DNA of 64,000 bases from Erpobdella octoculata (Eukaryota; Annelida; Clitellata; Hirudinida; Erpobdellidae), in contig OZ022238.1 of the NCBI GenBank assembly GCA_963978895.1, positions 1,966,953 through 2,030,952 of the forward strand, in the 5' to 3' direction. Position 1 is the first letter of the stretch; every line of letters starts with the position of its first letter. The translations under genes and the position numbers were made by a program. Shown here in pieces: positions 1 to 11,200 of the stretch. The notes beneath the pieces are model-generated. The model was not told the DNA's origin. It made no database searches and saw nothing but the letters and a program-made list of their open reading frames with translations.

Positions 1-211
1 TGATTCTATTACTAATAGCTTTCGGTGTAAGAAAGCCGGCCTTTTCTTTACCCATGTCTATTGGAAATAAATATTATCTATTGACTCAAATTTCTAAACT
101 ATCTCTCCTTATAGAATTGCCTGTTTTATAGCAAAGGTCTAGATAATTTAAATTGCCATGTCAACTTAACTTTACAGACTTTATCAACGTCATAAGGATC
201 TTTACAAGGAA

Positions 212-333
<122 letters not shown>

Positions 334-625
334 GTATCTATATATATAAAAGAACATGTCCTGACTGACTGACTGACTGACTGACTGACAGATGACTGAC
401 TGATAATCAACGCCGAGCTCAAACGCCTCATCCTAGGAACGTGAAATTTGAAACTTATATTACTTTTATAGCGTAAACATCCGCTAAGAAAGGATTTTTG
501 AAAATTTTGCTCCTGAGGGGAAAAAACTGGAAAACAAACTTTTTTCTAAAGCAATGTATATCTCGAAAACCAAAAATGAAGAGATTTTGAAATTTGGTAT
601 ATAGATTCTTTTTGAAAAATAAAAA

Positions 626-1366
626 GATACGTGTTTCACCATTTTTTGAAAATTCGGTTTCCCGGACCTCAAATGTGGGTTGGAAAATTGGGTTATTTGG
701 TTTTTAAAGTAGCTTCTACTCAAAACTGTTAATGCTACAGGAGTAAAAATTAGTATTTAGTTTCTACTCCAAAAATAATGAAATACGTGTTTTAGCATTT
801 TTTGAAAATTTGGTTTCCAGGACTTCAAATGTGGAGTGGAAAATAGGGTTATTTGGTTTTTAAAGTAACTGCTACTCAACAACTGTAAATACCACAGATG
901 TAAAAATTAGTATTTAGTTTCTATTCTAAAAATACAGATATACGTGTTTCACCATTTTTTACAAATTTGGTTTCCAGGACCTTAAATGTGGGGTGGAAAA
1001 TAGGATTACTTGGTTTTTAAAGTACCTTCTACTCAAAAACTGTTAAAATCTACAAAAGTAAAAATTAGTATTTAGTTTCTACTCTAAAAATAATGATATA
1101 CGGGTTTCACAATTTTTTGAAAATTTGGTTTCCAGGACTTCAAATGTGGGGTGGAAAATAGGGTTATTTGGTTTTTAAAGTAACTGCTACTCAACAACTG
1201 TAAATACCACAGATTTAAAAATTAGTATTTAGTTTCTATTCTAAAAATACAGATATACGTGTTTCACCATTTTTTACAAATTTGGTTTCCAGGACCTTAA
1301 ATGTGGGTTGGAAAATAGGATTACTAGGTTTTTAAAGTAGCTGCTACTCACAAACTGTGAATGCTA
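626..1366. repeat. 157-bp satellite, five copies
   Basis: Copies begin at about 626, 779, 938, 1096 and 1253. Each carries TACGTGTTTCACCATTTTTT or a variant, GGTTTCCAGGAC and AAATTAGTATTTAGTTTCTA. Copies 2 and 4 resemble each other most, as do 3 and 5, suggesting a dimeric higher-order unit. Confidence 0.85.
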
Positions 1367-1444
1367 CGGTTTTAACTCTCAGTTCTTCGTTTCGGATCTC
1401 AGGTCTACTAGGCTGCCTTGCTAAAAGCCTTCCTAAACAACAGG

Positions 1445-1791
1445 CGGGCCGATATATCTATTCTATATATATGGGCTAAACCTTAAATCAAGGTGGTACG
1501 GGCCGAGGTTTTTCACTAAGCATATAGACATTTTAGTAATATATAGGGTCTTCAGACGGGCCGGGCCAAACCTGAAGTCAAGGTGGGACGGGCCGAAGTT
1601 TTTCCTCAAGTATATAGAATTTCTAAGCCTGTAAAAACTGGCCGGGCCCAAATTAGACGGGCCGTGCCGGGCCAGGAATTTTGGTTTTGAAACGGGCTGG
1701 GCCAAGTTGTCGACGGGCCGAGCCGACACCTATGGATGCACGGTTCAAATTCTCTAATTTCATGCGAGCGAAGCCGCTACGGGCACTGCTA

Positions 1792-1792
<1 letters not shown>
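1445..1792. mobile_element. GC-rich repeat block ending in a Helitron-like 3' terminus
   Basis: Two roughly 85-bp units rich in GACGGGCCGGGCC occupy 1480-1680. The block ends GCGAGCGAAGCCGCTACGGG then CACTG and CTAG (1789-1792) followed by T, as Helitron 3' ends do. The assignment rests only on this terminus. Confidence 0.4.
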
Positions 1793-1825
<33 letters not shown>

Positions 1826-2021
1826 CTCTTGTCATAGTGTTTGAAATTGAACTCCTCCAAAACGGCTAACCCAATATTTATGAAATTTTTTGTGTACATT
1901 TGGTAGGTCTGAGGATAGGTCCATGGCTATTTAGAATATTTTTTTAAAATTATTTAAAAAAGTTATTTTGGAAAAACAAATGACAAACAGACAAACAGAG
2001 AGACAAACAAACAAACATACA

Positions 2022-2080
<59 letters not shown>

Positions 2081-2242
2081 TGATTTTTTTAAATTGTCAT
2101 ACTTTTGTACATTAAACTTTTAATAAAAAAAACAAAATAATTTAAAAGGCAAATTACCAAATTATTTAAATAACTTAAATTAACATAATATATGTTCATC
2201 ATAATATCAAAACATCCGTTCCTGGGAGGGGCAAACTTCTAG
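1793..2242 (+). mobile_element. Non-autonomous Helitron-like element
   Basis: Begins in a TA run, then AATCTCTTGTCATAGTGTTT and GAACTCCTCCAAAACGGCTA, a sequence type I associate with animal Helitrons. It ends with a degenerate hairpin (CCGTTCCTGGGAGG) a few bases before CTAG (2239-2242), followed by T. A second copy of the 5' part lies reversed at 61735-61990. Confidence 0.55.
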
Positions 2243-5200
2243 TTATAAATACTTGTCACATTTATATTACAAATATAACCTTTTGTTCCTTGTGTTCCTT
2301 TCGGTCCGACTGGTCCAGACTGACCAGAACTACCTTGAGAGCCAGAAAACCCCGTTGCTCCAGTCCAGCCTTGTGCACCGGGACTGCCGGTTTGCCCCAA
2401 TGGCCCGGTGCTTCCCTGCTGACCGTCCGGACCGGTGGCACCTGATTGGATAGTGTCACTTTATTAAAAATAAAAAAAGCCATCATTCTCTACTTAATTA
2501 AACAAGCAATCGACTGTAAGTTGAAAAAATCACAAAATTAAACAACTCTAATATTTTCAGTTTTTTCCTCTTAAATTTCAACAATAACTCATGTCAAATA
2601 CAGCCGAGGTTTTTCCACCTGTCGAATATTCAAACGGCTTTTCCCTTTAGAGGAATTATTTGAGCCAGGTTCATTATGCATGCATTGTATTTAATTTCAA
2701 AGAATTATTAACTTTACTACATTGAGGATCCTTCTGCAGTAACATTTATTAAACATCGAGCAAGAGTTCTGCAGAAGATTTAACACAAGGATTGCCCCCA
2801 GGCACCCTTAGAGATTTCCTTAAACTCCCAGCCTCCCCCACATTCACGGATAGTGTTATTAACACTTTAAAGTCACGACTGAAAAATGTTATAGAATGAT
2901 TGTTAAATTCTCCTTGTATTTAGCACCTAAGAACAATAGGAGAAATGAAAAAACTAATACGAAGATGGTGGACAATAAAGCAGAAAGCATTAGAAGTGAC
3001 CAACAGAAATTACATCCTACTAGCAGGGTTTATCGGGCGTTTCTCAGCTCTTTCGTTTATTATTTTCCTCGTGTTTTTTGCCGATTAAACGTAAAATAAA
3101 AACCAGGTTTGTATTTGAATCGCTTAAAATTTTTTCTGCAACGAAGAATACTTCCATGTCAAATTTAATTCAAATTGTTCCAGTAACTTAGATGTGAAGC
3201 TCCAGCACATAAACACCCTTGTTGTTGTTTCAGCACCAGATGGCCCAATTTAAAAAAAATAATAAAAAACAAGAAAAAAAACCTTAAGAAAAAACTGAGC
3301 ATCGCTGGGTAAATTTTGCTACTATAGATTTAAAAACATAAAAACAAACCTGGTGACCCAGCTGGGCCGGTGATTCCAGTAATTCCTTGAACGCCTGCGA
3401 TTCCTGATTGCCCAGTCGATCCTGTAAATCCAGTGGCGCCTTGAAAGCCCTGCTGGCCGGGAGAACCCGACGATCCTTGACTGCCGGTGGCTCCAGAAAT
3501 ACCAGGACTACCTGCTACCCCGGTTGCTCCAGTCACCCCTGTGGCACCTGAGAAGCCTTGAAGACCGGTAGTTCCAGAGGCGCCCTGGCTACCAATGCTT
3601 CCAGAGGGTCCCATAGTTCCAGAAAAACCCACACTTCCATTTGGTCCTGTACTTCCAGTAGGCCCAGGAGCACCAGGATTTCCGGGCTGCCCGGTTGAAC
3701 CAAGACCTCCTAAGGACCCTGTAGGCCCTAGAAGTCCACTTGATCCAGTTGATCCTAAGTGGAAGTAAAAAAATTATACTGAAAGTTATGATTTCAAATG
3801 TAATGAGAGTCGTAATAATTTGTAGTCATTAAGAGTTTGCCAATTGTTGAAAAACAATGAGTGAGCTTATTTTCGTGCATACAAACCTGTAACTCCAGTT
3901 TGGCCAGTGAATCCAGAAAATCCAATGATCCCTTTTTCACCAATGACGCCTCCAGTGCCTGGTGCTCCTGAATTTCCTTGGGAACCTTGAAGACCAATCG
4001 ATCCCGGTAGTCCTTGAGAACCAGATGCTCCAGTAACGCCTTGAGGGCCGATATCCCCGGTAGGACCAGTATTTCCCTGAATTCCGCCAGTTCCAGGAGC
4101 CCCTGAATATAGCAAGTACCGCAGTTATGTCTTCCGTGAAAATACAAATAGAATTTAATCGACCAAAACTCCAACTCGGAAGAAGTTGAATTTTCAAGGG
4201 TTGTTAATTGAATAATTTATTTAGCTGGAAATTAATTTTCTGAAAAAATCATCATAAAAATAATAAGCAAGGCTAAACAAAAAACCCAATCGATAAACAA
4301 ACCGGTTCCGCCAGAAACACCCTGCATTCCGGTCCAACCAATGGTTCCAGGAAGACCTGTTGATCCAAGTGGTCCTGTTGGGCCAGGGAGACCAGACACT
4401 CCAGTAGCTCCAGAAGGACCGGTGAATCCTTGAGTGCCTAACAATCCAGGTTGACCTAGTGGCCCAGGTAAACCTGAGAAACCAGAAGGCCCTTTCGGTC
4501 CAGGACCACCAGAAAGGCCGGCTGCCCCACTTAACCCTGTTGCACCTGCCTGACCAATGACCCCATTTAGACCAGACAGTCCCTTTTGACCTGTTGAACC
4601 TTGAGAGCCAGTGAAACCCTTCAGACCAGGAAATCCAATTGAACCTGTAGGGCCTGTCCCACCAGAAGCTCCTGTTATGCCAACTTGTCCGGATATTCCT
4701 GGTAGGCCTTGTTGACCGGTCGGCCCATCAAACCCTGGCAAACCATTATCACCACTCAGTCCGGGGGCTCCTTTGAAACCAGTAAACCCAGGACTGCCTA
4801 CTGCTCCCTGAGCTCCTGGAGAACCTGGAGAGCCAGTTAAGCCAGGAGATCCTGTAACACATATGAACAACACATTTTAACTTCTGATTTAAGAACTCAT
4901 GAGAAACTAAATTTTGAAAACTTCTAAGCAGATCATCAATTTTGTTTCAAAACAATTACATACAATAGTAAGCATCTGAAATACATTTCTTCTGAAAGTT
5001 CCGTTTTTATCAAGTATTAAAGTAAAAAAATAATTATAAATTTAGCTAATTTTATTTCCCATTAAAACATACAAATAATTAACAGAACCAAAAAAAAATA
5101 TTTTTATTTGCAATTCATTTTAAAAATTAGGATTTCTTATTTTTAAGAACATAGATAAAACAATTTTGTAAGTTTAATAAATAAAAACAAAAAATTAAAA

Positions 5201-8200
5201 ATATTTAAAGATTGTAAGAATTTAAAGTATGTAGACAGACAGAAACTTTTAGGATAAACCTCAATGAAACAAAGAAGAAAAAGAGGAGATATGATTGAAG
5301 TATTCAAGGTTCTGCATGGATTTTATAAAGATAAATGCGCACCCCTTCTGCAAATGGCCGTTAAAAAAGAGAAGAGGAAAAAGCTTAAGAATACAAGAAA
5401 GATCTGCAAAAAAGATATAAAGATGTTTTCCTTTTGGCTGTGTTTTGTTAATGATTGGAATTTGTTGTTACTGCTCAAAATGGAAATGACTTAAAAAAAA
5501 AAGGATAGACTGCTTTTGGAGTTAGGATAAGTTCAAGACCAAAAAGTGATGATGTCTCAGATTGAGAGACAAGAGGACTAGTCTTTTGTCTTTTCATTAC
5601 TTTACTTTACTTTACTAAAACAAAAAAATATCAACATGCCTAGCGGACCAGTGAAACCAGCCAAACCAGGAGCTCCTTGACTGCCAGAAAAACCAGTTGC
5701 TCCACTCGACCCCGTGCCTCCGGGTGACCCGGGAAGACCTTGAAGTCCTGTTGCTCCCACTTGTCCAGATGCGCCTATAGAACCCTGCGGTCCAAGGGGT
5801 CCAACCGAACCAGTAAAACCAGGTAGTCCAGATGCACCTATCGGTCCTGCTGCCCCTTGGAGACCTGTACTCCCAGATTGACCAGTAAATCCAAAAGCAC
5901 CGGTAGCACCCTGAGTTCCCTGCTGTCCTATGGCACCAACCGGCCCAGCCGTTCCAGTTCCACCTTGTTGCCCGCGTAAGCCGGGCGAGCCTGTAAAACC
6001 GGTTGCTCCAGAAAAACCTGCAGTCGAAATGAATCTCCGTTGACGCTTTTCAAAATAATGATGTTAAATTATTTTTGTACACACCTTGCGCTCCCGTATT
6101 ACCAGTCCAACCGGTAAATCCCGTGAAGCCGGTTGCTCCAGTCACGCCGGCGTCGCCAGTAGAGCCGAGTAAGCCAGGTGATCCACTCGCCCCCGTCCAT
6201 CCAGAAGTTCCCGTAGATCCCGTGGGGCCAGTAACCCCTTGAAGTCCCGGTGCACCTTTTGATCCGGCAGCTCCGGTAGCACCAGGCTGACCTAGAATCA
6301 ATCAAAGAACTAATTTGAAATAAAAAAACTCAAGTTTGTATCTAAATTAAAAAATCAGTTGCTTAGCGTATCGATCCTTGTTGATTGATTAAATAGAAAA
6401 TTCTTTTCAAACAAGTTTGATGAAAATTAAAATAACACAAGCCAGGACACAATTTTTTATCAGTAAAAAAAAATTATAATTCTTTAAAATTTTTTATCAG
6501 TAAAAAAAATTATAATTCTTTAAAATGCTTTCAAAAACTTTAAAGTTGATAAAAAAAAACATCCCAAAATGAGCTCCAGTTTAGATATTTAGTCAGATAA
6601 AAAATTTTTTTATAGAATTTTGATGGCCTACCGGTATTTCCCAGAGGTCCTTGTGTTCCTTTTGCACCTGTAGCTCCAGAAGATCCACTGGACCCTGTAA
6701 CTCCAGTTGATCCAGTAGGACCTGATGTTCCTGTCACTCCTTCCAGACCATCAAAACCTTTTTGGCCCTGTAAACCGGTAGCACCGGCTGGTCCAGCTAG
6801 CCCCGTGGCACCGATAAAACCTTGAGAACCTGCGGGGCCAGTAGCCCCAGCTGGTCCAGTAAATCCAGTTAACCCTGTAGCCCCAGGAGCCCCTGACGGT
6901 CCCGAATTACCCGCCACTCCTGTAGCAAAGAAAATTACTGTTAGATCTGCCCTTAAAACATTTTTTTATCTGAATTAAACATAAAAAATAATATCTTCAT
7001 ACCTCTAGCTCCTAGCAATCCAGGTGCACCAGCCTGCCCAGTTGCGCCTTGTCTGCCCGGCTCACCGGAGGTACCTTGGGTACCGGCTGGACCCGTCGAT
7101 CCAGTAAACCCAATCGGTCCTGCAAAACAAGAAATATTAGTGGACGCTCGGTGATTATTATGCCTATCGATGTTAAGCGGCACTTGTTCAGCAATTCTAG
7201 ATTTTATTTGTAATATCACAAAATTTTATGTCTCTAGAGAAAATTCTCGACGCAATCATACAAATGACAACTCCACCTGTGGGTCCAGTTGACCCAGTTT
7301 GCCCAGTTGTACCCGTAACCCCAGTCTGTCCAGTATTGCCGGTAGCCCCTGTAGCTCCAAAGCTTCCAATGACTCCTGTTCTTCCAGGTGATCCCATAAA
7401 ACCGGTGGGTCCTGTGCTTCCAGTTAAACCGGAAAATCCTTGGGCTCCCTGTATACCAGTCGCACCAGTATTTCCAGTCTGCCCAGACAGTCCAGTAAAT
7501 CCTGTACTGCCCGTTGACCCTGAGGATCCCGTCGCTCCTGTAGATCCCTTGGCACCTTTTGCCCCAGAGCCTCCGGTGCTGCCGGTCCAGCCCGTATTCC
7601 CAGTCGATCCTGATGAGCCCGTAACGCCAACAGCACCAGGGGCTCCTTGAGGGCCTGATTGCCCAGTAGTTCCAGTGATGCCAGTCAATCCTGTGGCGCC
7701 CGTAGCTCCTGCATGCATGGAAATGATTCAATATCAAACTGTTAAAAATAAATTGTTTTTGTTCGTTTCGAATACATTTTTATTCCAATGAGATAAATGC
7801 AAGATAAACGCTAAATCAGAAATAGGCAATTACTTCATGAAATCTGATTAAATTAGGAAACAATCAATTTTTATAATAAACTAAAATTAAATACATTTTT
7901 TCTCTTCATGTCGAAACATCTAAAAGTGAGACTACAAAATACGAACCGACTGGGCCTTGGGCGCCTTGTAAGCCGTCTGGTCCGGGATCACCATCAAGGC
8001 CTTTTTCGCCGTTTGATCCTTTTGATCCTGAGAGACCAATAGGACCCACAGCCCCCGAATTACCCTGAAGTCCCGGAGCACCTACAGGCCCAGTGGCACC
8101 TGGTCCCCCTGTAAATCCAGGAGCTCCAACGGCTCCTAAAGGTCCATTATCTCCAATAAGTCCCGCTGGTCCAGGCACACCACCAGTTCCAATAAGACCT

Positions 8201-11200
8201 CTTTCTCCTTGTGGTCCGGGGGCACCCGTAAAGCCAACCAAACCAGTCGTACCAGTACCACCAGTATTGCCTTTTGAACCGGTTGCTCCTGTACTTCCAG
8301 TTGATCCGGTAGAACCTGTAAAGCCCTGAGGACCAGTGACTCCTGTGAATCCGACCGATCCCACATTCCCAGGTAATCCAGGTAAACCTTAATAGGTTAA
8401 TAGTAAATTGAATATTACTTTTAAAGTCTATTTTGCATCAATAATTTTCAATTGAAACAACTCGGAAGCAGTGAACTTACCTGCGGGCCCAGTAAATCCT
8501 GCCGATCCAACTGGACCTGCTGTACCTTTTGCTCCTGTTGAGCCCACTAGCCCAGGCGCTCCTTGTGCTCCGGCTGGCCCCAGTGCCCCGATAGTTCCAC
8601 TTGCACCCGATGCACCTGTTGCACCAGTAACTCCACGCTCCCCTAAAAGGCCGGGAAATCCAACTGAACCTGTAAGCCCAGTAAAACCAGTGAATCCTGT
8701 GGTTCCTCGATTACCCGTAGGACCAATGCTACCGGTCAGTCCTTGAGGTCCTGTCGAACCTATCGGTCCCGTATTTCCAGTAGCACCAGTAAACCCTTGG
8801 CTCCCAGAAGCACCCTTGAGACCAACTACTCCTGGTAAACCCGTGGAGCCTTAAAAAATTATTTTTATAATTATTTTTTTCAAATAATTATTTGACTGTA
8901 AGCTGTAATTCGGATGCTAGTTAAAATCAAAAAAAGATGAAAACTAGCCCGTTTCAGAAATCACATCAGCATCAAAACATTAAAAAAGTGCTAATGTAAA
9001 GACGTCCCAGTTAAATAAAACATTACATAAAAATCAATAAGAAATTAAAGCCAAACTTGGAAAAAAAATAAAAATTAAATTCATAAACAACCCAGTTAGT
9101 AAAAAAATATGTCATTGAAGTCTTTTTTCCACAAATTAACATTACGACAACAAACCTTGCGGGCCGGTGCCTCCTTGGGGGCCTTGCTGACCGATATCCC
9201 CTTGAATTCCCGGAATTCCTTGCGGACCTTGGACACCCTGTGTACCCACTGCACCCGGAATTCCAGGACCACCAGTACTTCCCACGGCACCAGCAACTCC
9301 ATTAATTCCTGTAGCACCCGTACCTCCTGAAACACCAGAGGCTCCAGTATTCCCAGGTAGACCTATTGGCCCAGACAAACCTGTAAAACCGGTACCACCA
9401 GTAGCTCCTATCAGACCTGTGATGCCCGGCACTCCGTCCGTACCTACCGCTCCGGGGATACCCGTACCTCCGGCTAACCCAGGTGCGCCAGTAAAACCTG
9501 TAAATCCGCTTACACCTCTGGCACCTGTAGGCCCACCTGTGCCAGTGGGTCCAGTAGCGCCAGAAGGACCAGTAGCACCTGGTAAACCTGTTACACCTAG
9601 TCTACCTTTTACACCAACAGCTCCCTGTAGCCCATCGAATCCGGTGTCTCCTTGCGATCCTTGAGCGCCTGTTATACCAGTGATTCCTGTGAATCCTGTC
9701 AACAGAATAACACTTGAATTAGCAGTCTTAATATGTTAAACAATCAGCAAGAAAGAAATCACTCCTTCACATCACACGACAAAGTGTCTAAAAAAAAGAA
9801 CTCTGACCTGTAGCACCAGTAAATCCCAGTGGTCCCAACGGACCAGTACTTCCAATTGACCCAACTGGACCAGGGCTACCTAGAGGACCTGCTTGGCCTG
9901 GAAGTCCAGTGCCTCCGGGTATTCCGATATTTCCTGTCCCACCTGTTGCACCAGTTGCACCTTGCGGCCCCGACGTTCCTGTTGTTCCGACATCTCCTAC
10001 AAGGCCAGTTGCCCCCGTTGCACCTGTCGCACCCGAAAACCCAGTAAATCCCGTATTTCCCGTCAGACCAAAAGCACCTGATGAGCCAGTCGCTCCTGTA
10101 GCGCCGAACAGACCAGTATTTCCAGGTATACCCTGTGGTCCTTGGGGACCAGTTGGACCAGTTACCCCTATAAGCCCAGTAAAACCTGTTCCACCAACAG
10201 ATCCTGTTGCACCTGTTCCACCCTGAGGTCCAAATGCACCTGTTCCTCCAGTGCCTCCCAATGAACCAGCAGTTCCGGCTGAACCAACTGGACCAGTTGG
10301 ACCTGTTTGACCCACTAGACCTTGCAAACCTGGAGCGCCTGAGCTACCTGTATTACCCTGGAGCCCCAATAAACCAGTGTTACCTGTATCTCCAGGGTCT
10401 CCAGTAGGACCTGTTATACCTGCTGCTCCAGTGTTTCCCGGTTGTCCGGTGAATCCCGTTAAACCGGTTAATCCTGTAAAACCAGTTATTCCCATAGGTC
10501 CAGTAACTCCTACAAAACCGGCCAAACCGGTGTCTCCGGTATTTCCTGTAAATCCTGGTTGACCGGTTTGTCCCGTGGGCCCTTCAACCCCTAATACACC
10601 TGTCGGACCTCCTGTACCACTAAAGCCAGTCTCTCCAGTAACACCTGTTCCTCCAACACTTCCAGTTGCCCCTTGCAGTCCATTGAATCCTGGTAAACCA
10701 GTGTCACCTTGTGGCCCAGATAGTCCTTGGGAACCTTGTGGACCTGGACCACCACCAGATCCGGGGATTCCAGGTGATCCTGTTGGGCCTAAAGCACCAA
10801 AGACCCCAGGGCTCCCAGAAGCCCCAGAAAAGCCAGTAAACCCAGTTGGTCCTACTCCTCCAGGAGTTCCAGAATTACCTAAAACACCAGGGAGTCCGAT
10901 TGGGCCAGTAAAACCCGCCTGCCCAGGTGCACCAGTAATGCCAGTGGGGCCAGTAATGCCTGTCCATCCAAGATCTCCAGTTGCTCCAGTAAAACCTTGC
11001 TCACCATTAGGACCTAAGTCTCCAGTTGCACCAGTAGGTCCCCTAGGCCCACTCGGCCCGCTTAATCCTGTGTTTCCAGTTGAACCTGTCTCTCCTTTTG
11101 ATCCATTCATACCAGGTTGCCCAGTTGCACCAGTTAATCCAACTTCCCCAGTAGGGCCAGTGAATCCCTTGGTTCCAGTTGGTCCAGTAGCGCCAGTAAA

